This document shows positions 8,370 through 14,342 of a stretch of 18,703 bases of DNA, piece by piece. Source of the DNA: DASSOY01 sp035776675 (GTDB lineage: Bacteria; Bacillota; Bacilli; Bacillales; DASSOY01). Both the position numbers and the translations under genes were made by a program. Where the stretch lies: positions 1-18,703 of the forward strand of contig DASTWO010000081.1 in the NCBI GenBank assembly GCA_035776675.1. The letters are read 5' to 3'. How positions within the stretch are numbered: position 1 is the stretch's first letter; each line of letters opens with the position of its first letter. The notes under the pieces are model-generated. The model ran no database searches and had not been told where the DNA came from. It saw only the letters and a program-made list of their open reading frames with translations.

Positions 8370-8965
8370 TGGTGATTGGATTGACCGGAGGAATTGCAAG
8401 CGGGAAAAGTACGGTCTCGAGAATAATTCAAGATGCCGGATACGCTCTGATTGATGCTGATGTGTATGCCCGTGAGGTGGTTGAACCCGGTGAAGAGGCC
8501 TATAATAAAATTATTGCTCATTTTGGAGAGGGTATCCTTCACGGGGATGGCACGCTTGATCGTAAGAAGCTGGGTGCGATTATTTTCAACGATGAACAGG
8601 AACGCAGCGTCCTCAACGGAATCGTCCACCCGGCCGTACGGGAAAAAATGAATGATCAAAAAGCCGCTTACCGTGTTGAAGGCAGGCAGGCTGTAGTGTT
8701 GGATATCCCGTTGCTTTTTGAAAGCAAGCTGACTGGGACAGTTGATCGTATCTTACTGGTCGATGTGAACGAAGATGTTCAGGTGAATAGATTGATGGAA
8801 AGGGACGGATCGACAAAGGAAGAGGCATTAAGCCGTATTCGTTCCCAAATTCCGCTCGCGGAAAAACGGCCCCATGCCGATGCGATTATAGACAATAACG
8901 GTACAACTTTGGAAACAAAGGAACAGCTTCTTGATCTATTTAAACAATGGGATCTGCCCAGTTAA
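8366..8965 (+). CDS. coaE: Dephospho-CoA kinase
   Basis: CoaE phosphorylates the ribose 3'-OH of dephospho-CoA using ATP, the last step of coenzyme A synthesis. The product has 199 residues, typical of the family. The P-loop GLTGGIASGKST is at residues 5–16; the substrate-binding DADVYAREVVEPG follows at 30–42; IPLLFES is at 114–120 and the lid region around RIRSQIP. The start codon overlaps the mutM stop (ATGA at 8366–8369), with GAGGTGA 5 bp upstream. In many bacilli ytaF lies between mutM and coaE; it is absent here. The stop codon lies in the loop of a bidirectional terminator hairpin. Confidence 0.96.
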   Translation: MMVIGLTGGIASGKSTVSRIIQDAGYALIDADVYAREVVEPGEEAYNKIIAHFGEGILHGDGTLDRKKLGAIIFNDEQERSVLNGIVHPAVREKMNDQKAAYRVEGRQAVVLDIPLLFESKLTGTVDRILLVDVNEDVQVNRLMERDGSTKEEALSRIRSQIPLAEKRPHADAIIDNNGTTLETKEQLLDLFKQWDLPS

Positions 8966-8978
8966 GCGGCAGATCCCA
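8948..8978. terminator. Bidirectional terminator between convergent coaE and folD
   Basis: TGGGATCTGCC (8948–8958) and GGCAGATCCCA (8968–8978) are perfect 11-bp inverted arms around a 9-nt loop. The coaE stop (TAA 8963–8965) sits in the loop, so the left arm is coding sequence. On the + strand TATTTG follows; on the – strand TTGTTTAAA follows. It can serve both convergent genes, although the T-tracts are modest. Confidence 0.7.
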
Positions 8979-8984
8979 TATTTG

Positions 8985-9821
8985 TCAAACAGTCAATTCC
9001 GCCGCTTCTACTGTATGTTTTAACAACATTGATATGGTGACAGGGCCGACACCGCCAGGTACTGGTGTAATGGCACTCGCTTTTTTCAGGCAAGATTCGT
9101 AATCAACATCCCCAACATTCCCCTTGTTATATCCGGCGTCCAAAACGACAGCGCCTTCCTTGAGCCATTTCCCCTGAATGAATTTTGGTTTTCCGACGGC
9201 TGCGATAACAATATCAGCCAGTTTCACGATTTCCGGCAATTCCACGGTTCGTGAATGACAGGTGGTAACCGTTGCATCTTGATTCAAAAGTAACGACGAT
9301 ACAGGTTTTCCCAAAATGGGGCTTCTTCCGACGACTACTGCGTGTTTTCCTTCAACCTCAATTTGATAATGCTCCAGTATTTTCATGATTGCTGCCGGTG
9401 TGCAGGAAGGATACTTTCCAAAGCCGAATGCCGTTTGGCCAAAGCCCGTGCTTGTCACGCCGTCAACGTCTTTTCGAATATCAATTGAATCGAATGCTTT
9501 TCGCTCATCTATATGAGAGGGGACCGGGTGTTGCAACAGGATGCCATGGACCGTATCATCGTGATTAAGCCTCTCGATCTCCGATAGCAAATCTTCCGTT
9601 TCGGTTTCTTTTGGAAGATGGATCCGCAACGATTGAACCCCAATTCTTTCACAGGCGTTCCCTTTCATTCTGACGTAAGTTTCTGATGATGGGTCATCAC
9701 CAACCAAAATAGTGGCAAGGCAGGGGAGAATGTCTTTCTCTTTTAAATCCTGCACTCGTTTTATTAAACTCTCTGTTACCTTCTTCGCGACTAGCTTTCC
9801 GTCCAATATTTCAGGTTCCAT
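8985..9821 (-). CDS. folD: Methylenetetrahydrofolate dehydrogenase / cyclohydrolase, divergent-type FolD
   Basis: FolD oxidises 5,10-methylene-THF with NADP and hydrolyses the product to 10-formyl-THF, the one-carbon donor for purine and fMet-tRNA synthesis. The product has 278 residues. The start ATG (9819–9821 on the complement) is preceded by TTAAGGAGGT. Visible motifs: YVRMK (residues 49–53, catalytic Tyr/Lys pair), GILLQHPVP, KDVDGV, Rossmann GRSPILGKPVSSLL, and C-terminal PGGVGPVT. Unlike typical Bacillus FolD (KDVDGFHP…PCTPxG), it reads KDVDGVTSTGFGQ…SCTPAAIMKIL, and QHPVP replaces QLPLP. That suggests a separate FolD clade, possibly a second paralog. It is the only minus-strand gene here and has its own riboswitch-controlled promoter. 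Confidence 0.92.
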   Translation of the reverse strand: MEPEILDGKLVAKKVTESLIKRVQDLKEKDILPCLATILVGDDPSSETYVRMKGNACERIGVQSLRIHLPKETETEDLLSEIERLNHDDTVHGILLQHPVPSHIDERKAFDSIDIRKDVDGVTSTGFGQTAFGFGKYPSCTPAAIMKILEHYQIEVEGKHAVVVGRSPILGKPVSSLLLNQDATVTTCHSRTVELPEIVKLADIVIAAVGKPKFIQGKWLKEGAVVLDAGYNKGNVGDVDYESCLKKASAITPVPGGVGPVTISMLLKHTVEAAELTV

Positions 9822-9835
9822 GTCTAGTACCTCCT

Positions 9836-9875
9836 TAAAATAATAAAAGAGATAGGGAATGAATTCCCTATCTCT
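9836..9875 (-). terminator. Intrinsic terminator of the folD riboswitch
   Basis: On the minus strand AGAGATAGGGAAT (9875–9863) pairs with ATTCCCTATCTCT (9860–9848), 13 bp around a central 2-nt spacer. The real loop must open a few of the inner A–T pairs. TTTATTATTTT follows, ending at the folD ribosome binding site. It lies directly after the ZTP aptamer and should stop transcription unless the aptamer prevents its folding. Confidence 0.85.
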
Positions 9876-9948
9876 GCCCAGACGACTCGACAAGAACAAA
9901 ATGCAGTTTCCATGTGGTTCTTTCCACAAATGTCGTCAGTCACCGCAT
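9876..9948 (-). promoter_or_regulatory. ZTP (pfl-type) riboswitch controlling folD
   Basis: The minus-strand leader carries the hallmarks of the pfl/ZTP aptamer. ATGCGG (9948–9943) pairs with CTGCAT (9906–9901). Within it is the conserved GTGACTGACGAC, then a hairpin TGTGG…CCACA followed by TGGAAACTGC. The 3' domain is GTCGTCTGGGC (9886–9876). GACGAC (9937–9932) and GTCGTC (9886–9881) can form the diagnostic 6-bp pseudoknot. ZTP/AICAR build-up signals a shortage of 10-formyl-THF; the known ZTP class turns on folD, fhs and purH genes. An intrinsic terminator follows immediately, so control is probably by transcription attenuation, with ligand allowing read-through. Confidence 0.9.
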
Positions 9949-9971
9949 TCGCTTAAATTTTATTTGATCTT

Positions 9972-9999
9972 ATCATACGCACCATTAAGGTTCAATCAA
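9972..9999 (-). promoter_or_regulatory. Promoter of folD
   Basis: On the minus strand TTGATT (9999–9994), a 16-bp spacer and TATGAT (9977–9972) give a sigma-A-type promoter. The expected start, near 9962–9965, is just before the ZTP aptamer, which supports the assignment. Confidence 0.6.
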
Positions 10000-10021
10000 A
10001 AATACAGAGCCATAGTCTATT

Positions 10022-10038
10022 ACACAAGAACATTGTGT
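10022..10038. repeat. Palindrome ACACAA-N5-TTGTGT between folD and gapB
   Basis: Perfect 6-bp inverted arms at 10022–10027 and 10033–10038 lie about 20 bp upstream of the folD –35 and about 50 bp upstream of the gapB –10. It looks like a dimeric repressor or activator site but matches no consensus that I can name with confidence. Confidence 0.4.
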
Positions 10039-10083
10039 CAAATAAATGGTTTTTCATCATTAACGCTTTCCTTCTTCGGTTAA

Positions 10084-10094
10084 TATGTTATACT
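10084..10094 (+). promoter_or_regulatory. CcpN-like operator overlapping the gapB –10
   Basis: TATGTTATACT matches the published CcpN consensus TRTGHYATAYW at all 11 positions. Its last six bases, TATACT (10089–10094), also make a good –10 element; the –35 is weak. CcpN represses gapB and pckA in B. subtilis during growth on glucose, so a site on the –10 of gapB fits well. Confidence 0.75.
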
Positions 10095-10118
10095 AATTAT
10101 GGATTAACGAATAATAAG

Positions 10119-10129
10119 TGTGACATAAA
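10119..10129 (+). promoter_or_regulatory. Second CcpN-like operator upstream of gapB
   Basis: TGTGACATAAA matches the CcpN consensus TRTGHYATAYW at 10 of 11 positions (A instead of Y at position 10). It lies 35 bp downstream of the first site and just before the ribosome binding site. Paired CcpN sites are the known arrangement at B. subtilis gapB. Confidence 0.55.
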
Positions 10130-10147
10130 TGTGTGGAGGGATTGGCC

Positions 10148-11179
10148 ATGCAAGCTAAGACAGCGATTAACGGATTTGGACGAATTGGGCGAATGGTATT
10201 TCGTAAGGCGATGACCGATCACAGACTGGATGTGAAGGCGATTAATGCCCGTTATCCAGCGGAAACACTTGCTCATCTTATTAAATATGACAGCACTCAC
10301 GGGCCGTTTCAAGGTGAAGTTATGGTTGATGGTGATGCTTTGATTGTCAACGGGAAACGGATTAAACTAGTCAATTTCCGGGATCCGAAGCAGTTGCCGT
10401 GGAGTGAAATGGATATCGACATTGTGATAGAGGCGACCGGAAAGTTCAGAACGAGGGAAGCAGCGGCCGGACATTTGGAAGCGGGTGCGCGAAAGGTGAT
10501 TATAACCGCACCCGGCAAACAGGAAGATATTACGATTGTTATGGGTGTTAACGAAAATGATTATGATGATGCAAAACATGATATTCTTTCAAATGCTTCC
10601 TGTACGACGAATTGTCTCGCTCCAGTCGTGAAAGTGCTGGATGAACAATTTGGAATTGAAGCCGGTTTAATGACGACCGTTCATTCTTATACAAACGATC
10701 AGAAGAATATTGACAATCCCCATGAAGACCTACGCAGGGCACGTGCATGCGGGAATTCGATTATCCCAACAACGACAGGAGCGGCTCGGGCTATTGCGAA
10801 AGTGTTGCCTGAATTGGACGGGAAATTAAACGGCATGGCTTTGCGGGTTCCGACACCGAATGTCTCGTTAGTCGATCTGGTAATCGATTTAAAGTGTGAT
10901 GTGACTGTTGAAGAAATCAATCAAGCCTTTCGTGAAGCCGCGGAAGGTAAACTTGACGGAATTCTTGGTTATACCGATGAACCGCTTGTTTCGGTAGATT
11001 TCAATGGGAATGAACATTCTTCGATAATAGATGGTTTGTCGACGATGGTCATTGAGGACAGAAAGGTGAAAGTCCTTGCCTGGTATGATAACGAGTGGGG
11101 ATATTCTTGCCGGGTTGTCGATCTTGCGGGTTACGTCGCTGAATATATACTGGCCAAAGAGAAGATTCAAGCTTCATAA
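10148..11179 (+). CDS. gapB: Glyceraldehyde-3-phosphate dehydrogenase, gluconeogenic GapB type
   Basis: GapB converts 1,3-bisphosphoglycerate to glyceraldehyde-3-phosphate with NADPH, the gluconeogenic direction. The product has 343 residues. The N-terminal Rossmann motif is INGFGRIGR; catalytic C152 lies in SNASCTTNC, H179 in TVHSYTNDQ, and WYDNEWGYSCR is near the end. After the second strand the sequence reads AINA instead of the xND of NAD-specific GapA, consistent with NADP use. KQLPW and the RARACG…IPTTTGAA region also read as GapB. I chose ATG 10148 over GTG 10133 because GGAGGG (10135–10140) lies 7 bp before it. Two CcpN-like sites precede it and speD follows, the order known from B. 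subtilis. Confidence 0.95.
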   Translation: MQAKTAINGFGRIGRMVFRKAMTDHRLDVKAINARYPAETLAHLIKYDSTHGPFQGEVMVDGDALIVNGKRIKLVNFRDPKQLPWSEMDIDIVIEATGKFRTREAAAGHLEAGARKVIITAPGKQEDITIVMGVNENDYDDAKHDILSNASCTTNCLAPVVKVLDEQFGIEAGLMTTVHSYTNDQKNIDNPHEDLRRARACGNSIIPTTTGAARAIAKVLPELDGKLNGMALRVPTPNVSLVDLVIDLKCDVTVEEINQAFREAAEGKLDGILGYTDEPLVSVDFNGNEHSSIIDGLSTMVIEDRKVKVLAWYDNEWGYSCRVVDLAGYVAEYILAKEKIQAS

Positions 11180-11184
11180 TTTCA

Positions 11185-11213
11185 TTGCGATGGGCCGGCT
11201 GAAGCGGTATACT
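11185..11213 (+). promoter_or_regulatory. Possible speD promoter
   Basis: TTGCGA (11185–11190), a 17-bp spacer and TATACT (11208–11213) resemble a sigma-A promoter just after gapB. It would let speD be expressed when gapB is repressed. AGCGGT (11203–11208) and ACCGCT (11237–11242) form an inverted repeat across the leader. Confidence 0.45.
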
Positions 11214-11261
11214 TAAGGGAGAAACAGGATATTGGCACCGCTATAAATGAGGGATCAGGAA

Positions 11262-11627
11262 ATGGATGTATTCGGCCGGCATGTCATCGCGGAATTGTGG
11301 GATTGTGACCGCGGGAAATTGAACGATATTGATTATATTGAAAAGACGTTGGTAAATGCGGCGTTACAGGCTGGAGCAGAAGTCCGTGAAGTGGTTTTTC
11401 ACAAGTTTGCTCCGCATGGTGTGAGCGGAGTCGTGATTATTTCCGAATCCCATTTGACGATTCACAGCTTTCCTGAACACGGGTATGCTAGTATCGATGT
11501 TTACACATGCGGCGAACATCTTGCCCCGGAAACCGCGGTAGCGTCGATTTCAGAGGGCCTTGGGGCCGAAACGACTGAGAAGATCGTAATGCCGAGAGGT
11601 GTTAGACCGAAAGCCTCTTCACGATAG
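11262..11627 (+). CDS. speD: S-adenosylmethionine decarboxylase proenzyme
   Basis: SpeD makes decarboxylated SAM, the aminopropyl donor for spermidine. The product has 121 residues, the short bacterial type that self-cleaves to an alpha and a beta chain. The cleavage site lies between E62 and S63 in SESHLTIHSFPEHGY; S63 becomes the pyruvoyl cofactor. The active-site H68 and C83 (VYTCG) are present. I chose ATG 11262 over ATG 11247 because TGAGGGA lies 8 bp upstream of 11262 and the result begins MDVFGRHVIAELW like known SpeD. It follows gapB as in B. subtilis and ends at a strong terminator. Confidence 0.96.
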   Translation: MDVFGRHVIAELWDCDRGKLNDIDYIEKTLVNAALQAGAEVREVVFHKFAPHGVSGVVIISESHLTIHSFPEHGYASIDVYTCGEHLAPETAVASISEGLGAETTEKIVMPRGVRPKASSR

Positions 11628-11667
11628 AAGAAGTGCGTTCAATGTGAACAGTGCTTCTTTTTTTTTT
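11628..11667 (+). terminator. Rho-independent terminator after speD
   Basis: AAGAAGTGC (11628–11636) pairs with GTGCTTCTT (11651–11659), continued by GTTCA/TGAAC across one bulged A, with a 3-nt loop. A run of ten T bases follows (11658–11667). It ends the gapB–speD transcript. Confidence 0.9.
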
Positions 11668-11673
11668 ATTGAA

Positions 11674-11702
11674 TTCAGACCTTAATATTGATATTCTATA
11701 AT
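11674..11702 (+). promoter_or_regulatory. Probable promoter for the unknown gene and nrdR
   Basis: TTCAGA (11674–11679), a 17-bp spacer and a perfect TATAAT (11697–11702) lie just downstream of the speD terminator and about 80 bp before the next gene. Confidence 0.55.
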
Positions 11703-11783
11703 AGGATACCTGCATTAAGAGAAATTCGAATGCGGAAACGGCAATAATGATAGATTATTCAAAAACGGACAGGTGTGATTTCG

Positions 11784-12173
11784 GTGCCGATCAAATCAAA
11801 GGTTACTCAGGTGTTCAGCGGACATGTGGAAACCAGAGAACATCATGAAGATGAAGGTTTACGGACTCATTATTACAAGACGACGAAAGACCGACTTATG
11901 AAGGATCTCGTACGGGTTCTCAACAATGGAAGCCGCTATGAGATTGTGGCCGAATCGGAGGAACGCGGGGAAATTACCGTTAACGTAAAGGGCCGCAAGC
12001 TATTTTATGTAGTTGTTACTGTGATTATGGTTCGACCGTTCCGGACGGCTGTGGATATATCTGTAACAGCAAAAAGAGGACTGGATTTCGGCTTTGGCCG
12101 GAAGATTATCGACACCATTTACAGTGAAATTGGAAAATCGTTTGAACACATCGGAAACGGTGAAAATACGTAA
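11784..12173 (+). CDS. Conserved-looking small protein of unknown function between speD and nrdR
   Basis: A 129-residue basic protein without signal peptide or evident membrane segment. I recall similar uncharacterised 'cytosolic protein' annotations at this locus in other Bacillales but cannot name a characterised family. The N-terminal third is charged (HVETREHHEDEGLRTHYYKTTKD). The middle alternates strands (YEIVAESEERGEITVNVKGRKLFYVVVTVIMVRPFRTAVDI is the core region), and the C-terminal part (FGRKIIDTIYSEIGKSF) looks helical, so a small alpha/beta fold is likely. I prefer GTG 11784 because AGGTGTGAT lies at a better distance than for GTG 11775. It has its own promoter and lies 16 bp before nrdR, so the two are probably cotranscribed. 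Function is not assigned. Confidence 0.8.
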   Translation: MPIKSKVTQVFSGHVETREHHEDEGLRTHYYKTTKDRLMKDLVRVLNNGSRYEIVAESEERGEITVNVKGRKLFYVVVTVIMVRPFRTAVDISVTAKRGLDFGFGRKIIDTIYSEIGKSFEHIGNGENT

Positions 12174-12189
12174 CGGGGATGATGAGGAA

Positions 12190-12651
12190 ATGCGTTGTCC
12201 GCATTGCCAAAAAAATGGGACAAGGGTATTGGATTCCCGCCATGTGCACGATGGAAATTCTATACGCCGGAGGCGGGAATGTGAATCCTGCCATCATCGA
12301 TTCACAACGTTCGAGACAGTTGAAGAAATGCCGCTTGTCGTTGTGAAGAAGGAAGGCACTCGTGAAGAATTCAGCCGGGAGAAGGTTCTGCGGGGATTGA
12401 TCCGCGCCTGTGAAAAGCGGCCGGTTCCGCTTGAGGTGTTGGAAAATATCGTGAACGAAGTGGAGAATGAACTTCGAAGTGAGGGCCAATCGGAGATCGA
12501 AAGTGCTGAGGTTGGCGAGATGGTGATGGATCGGCTTGCCGAAATCGATGAAGTCGCCTATGTGCGTTTTGCTTCAGTCTATCGGCAGTTTAAGGACATT
12601 AACGTCTTCATACAAGAATTAAAAGAATTATTGAAAAGGGCGAATTCGTAG
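12190..12651 (+). CDS. nrdR: Transcriptional repressor NrdR
   Basis: NrdR represses ribonucleotide reductase genes in response to ATP/dATP bound by its ATP-cone. The product has 153 residues, the standard length. The N-terminal zinc ribbon has C3, C6, C31 and C34, with the basic DNA-binding patch SIRRRREC (24–31). The ATP-cone (about 49–139) has VVKKEGTREEFSREKVLRGLIRAC and YVRFASVYRQF. I chose ATG 12190 (MRCPHC) over the ATG at 12094, which overlaps the previous gene in another frame. GGGGAT lies about 8 bp upstream. As in B. subtilis it precedes dnaB, linking dNTP supply with replication initiation. Confidence 0.97.
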   Translation: MRCPHCQKNGTRVLDSRHVHDGNSIRRRRECESCHHRFTTFETVEEMPLVVVKKEGTREEFSREKVLRGLIRACEKRPVPLEVLENIVNEVENELRSEGQSEIESAEVGEMVMDRLAEIDEVAYVRFASVYRQFKDINVFIQELKELLKRANS

Positions 12652-12652
12652 A

Positions 12653-12680
12653 GGGCTTACATTATAAAGTGAGTCCTTTT
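12653..12680 (+). terminator. Possible weak terminator after nrdR
   Basis: GGGCTTAC (12653–12660) and GTGAGTCC (12669–12676) form an 8-bp stem with two G·U pairs and an 8-nt loop, followed by only four T bases and then AAAA. It may end transcription partially, letting some transcripts continue into dnaB. Confidence 0.4.
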
Positions 12681-12708
12681 AAAATGATTGTAAAAAAATA
12701 GAGGTGTC

Positions 12709-12913
12709 CAGGCGGCACAATTGATCTTCTTTCGATTTGGATATAACTGATCTGTCCAAATTCCTTTAGGACGGATCCGGAATCAAATGAATTGATCGGA
12801 TATAGATGAAATGGATCCGAAACGGCTATGAATGGCGTCAGCGGAAGATTTCAGATGCAGAGGAAATTGTGTCGCCTGCCTGAACAAGAAAACAACAGGC
12901 TAATGATTTTTTT
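12709..12913 (+). other. Structured non-coding leader between nrdR and dnaB
   Basis: CAGGCGGCACAATT (12709–12722) pairs with AATTGTGTCGCCTG (12865–12878) as a 14-bp helix with one G·U, closing about 140 nt. It is extended by GATCTTC (12723–12729) with GAAGATT (12844–12850, one G·U) across a one-sided 14-nt bulge. Inside, GATCTGTCC (12749–12757) and GGACGGATC (12769–12777) form a 9-bp hairpin. The 3' strand of the closing helix overlaps GCCTG (12874–12878, again at 12878–12882), which can pair instead with CAGGC (12896–12900) ahead of T7 (12907–12913). This is the layout of an attenuator just before the dnaB ribosome binding site. I recognise no known class. An inverted-repeat element (MITE-like) is an alternative, but no target duplication is clear. 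Confidence 0.5.
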
Positions 12914-12929
12914 CGTAAAGGGGATGCGA

Positions 12930-14321
12930 ATGAGTGTGCATTGGAAATCGGTTCTTCCCGCCGACCGGTATCTTGTCCGCCTGAATGGCTTGCTTCACGA
13001 TTCCGATCGGAAGGTATTGTCAAGGTTGTATCAACCATTGATGGGGGCGGCTGCCTACAGTTTGTATATGACGTTATGGGGCGAGGCTGACGAAGACCAA
13101 TTGTGGGGAATGCCGTCAACCCACCATAGTTTAATGACAGAAATGCAAATGAATTTAAAGCAAATTCATGACCAGCGAAAGAAACTTGAAGGTCTTTCTT
13201 TGTTAAAAACATATGTGAAAGAAGACAAAGAAGCTCGAACTTTTCTGTACCAGGTTGAACCGCCGCTGGATCCGGGAGTTTTTTTCCGAAATGATGTTTT
13301 AAGCGTTTATTTATATAATCGAATTGGCGCCCGGAAATTTGATTCCTTGAAGAGACAGTTCACTTTTCCGGCGGTTAATAGGTCCGAATATCGCTCAATC
13401 ACGGCTTCGTTTGATGAGGTATTCACGTCCGTACAGCATTCTGAATTGATTCCGAATGAGGAAATTGCAACAGCTTTGCAGCCTGAAGCGGGCAAAGATT
13501 GGATAGAGCGGCAATCCTCGGAAGGTGTGGCGATGTCCGCAGGGTCGTTTGACTTTGATTTACTGATGACTCATTTGTCGGGATTGATTGTTCCTAAGGA
13601 AGCCATTACAGATAACGTGAAAGACGCCATTGCGAGATTGGCTTTTGTTTACAATATCGAACCGCTTGAAATGTGTAAACGAATTGAACGTGCTTATGTC
13701 GAACGGGCCGGAGAACTGGAAATTGAGGTTCTTCGAAAAGAAGTGGAAGAGTGGTACGCCTTTGAGAATGATCATAAGCTCCCTTCGTTAAGCTTCCGGG
13801 TTCAGCCGGTGAAATATCAGACGATGGCGGGAAGAGAACCGAAAAACGAAGAAGAGAAAATTGCGCGGGCATTCGAAACATACTCGCCGGCGGAGTTGCT
13901 TGAACAGATTGGCGGCGGTGCGAAACCCGCTTTGTCCGACCTGAAGGTTGTCGAAGGGGTCATGTTTGAGCAGAAGCTGCCGCCCGGAGTTGTGAATGTG
14001 TTGATTGATTATGTGACAACGACGAATGACATGAAGTTAAGCCGAAATTATGTTGAGAAAATCGCCGGGCATTGGGCGCGGAAAAAGGTGAAAACCGTTC
14101 AAGAAGCGATGAGTTTGGCGCGGAGCGAACATCAAAAGTATCAGAATTGGTCACAAAACAGAAAGAGTCAGGGACGCGGAACGAAAGTCGGTGGAGGCAG
14201 GAAGCCGAAACGGCAAGAGCCCCTTCCAAAGTGGATGACCGACCAACAGAAACAAACTGAGCCAGATCCGGAATGGGAAAGTTTGCGGAAACAGCTTGAG
14301 CAGGAATTGAAAGATTTATAG
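12930..14321 (+). CDS. dnaB: Replication initiation and membrane attachment protein DnaB (helicase co-loader)
   Basis: This is the Bacillus DnaB, which with DnaD and DnaI loads the replicative helicase (DnaC in B. subtilis) at oriC and at restart sites; it is not the helicase of E. coli naming. The product has 463 residues against about 472 in B. subtilis. The N-terminal DDBH1 region opens MSVHWKSVLPADRY… and includes LYQPLMGAAAYSLYMTLWGE (34–52). A DDBH2 domain (about 310–400) carries the YxxxIxxxW motif as YVEKIAGHW (374–382). A basic tail with GRGTKVGGGRKPKR and an acidic end follow. I chose ATG 12930, 6 bp after AAAGGGG; the frame is open upstream to 12828 but that part lies in the structured leader. 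dnaI follows after 21 bp. Confidence 0.94.
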   Translation: MSVHWKSVLPADRYLVRLNGLLHDSDRKVLSRLYQPLMGAAAYSLYMTLWGEADEDQLWGMPSTHHSLMTEMQMNLKQIHDQRKKLEGLSLLKTYVKEDKEARTFLYQVEPPLDPGVFFRNDVLSVYLYNRIGARKFDSLKRQFTFPAVNRSEYRSITASFDEVFTSVQHSELIPNEEIATALQPEAGKDWIERQSSEGVAMSAGSFDFDLLMTHLSGLIVPKEAITDNVKDAIARLAFVYNIEPLEMCKRIERAYVERAGELEIEVLRKEVEEWYAFENDHKLPSLSFRVQPVKYQTMAGREPKNEEEKIARAFETYSPAELLEQIGGGAKPALSDLKVVEGVMFEQKLPPGVVNVLIDYVTTTNDMKLSRNYVEKIAGHWARKKVKTVQEAMSLARSEHQKYQNWSQNRKSQGRGTKVGGGRKPKRQEPLPKWMTDQQKQTEPDPEWESLRKQLEQELKDL

Positions 14322-14342
14322 ATTTGAAGCGGGGGGAGTCCG

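Noticed and set aside
9822..9929. Longer folD start on the minus strand at 9929
   Set aside because: The extra residues would be translated from the riboswitch 3' domain and the terminator; AGGAGG before 9821 and FolD homology fix the shorter start.
9859..10083. 74-codon plus-strand frame across the folD leader
   Set aside because: It crosses the antisense of the ZTP riboswitch, terminator and promoter, and has no ribosome binding site or recognisable product.
12094..12189. Longer nrdR start at 12094 overlapping the previous gene
   Set aside because: NrdR begins MxCPxC; the extension is out-of-frame sequence of the upstream gene without a ribosome binding site.
12721..12747. Promoter TTGATC-N15-TATAAC inside the dnaB leader
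   Set aside because: The 15-bp spacer is too short for a good sigma-A promoter, and it lies inside the long-range helix; kept only as a possibility for transcript mapping.
12828..12929. In-frame upstream extension of dnaB (33 extra residues from ATG 12828)
   Set aside because: It lies in the structured leader, has no good ribosome binding site, and does not look like the N-terminus of DnaB; AAAGGGG at 12917–12923 points to ATG 12930.
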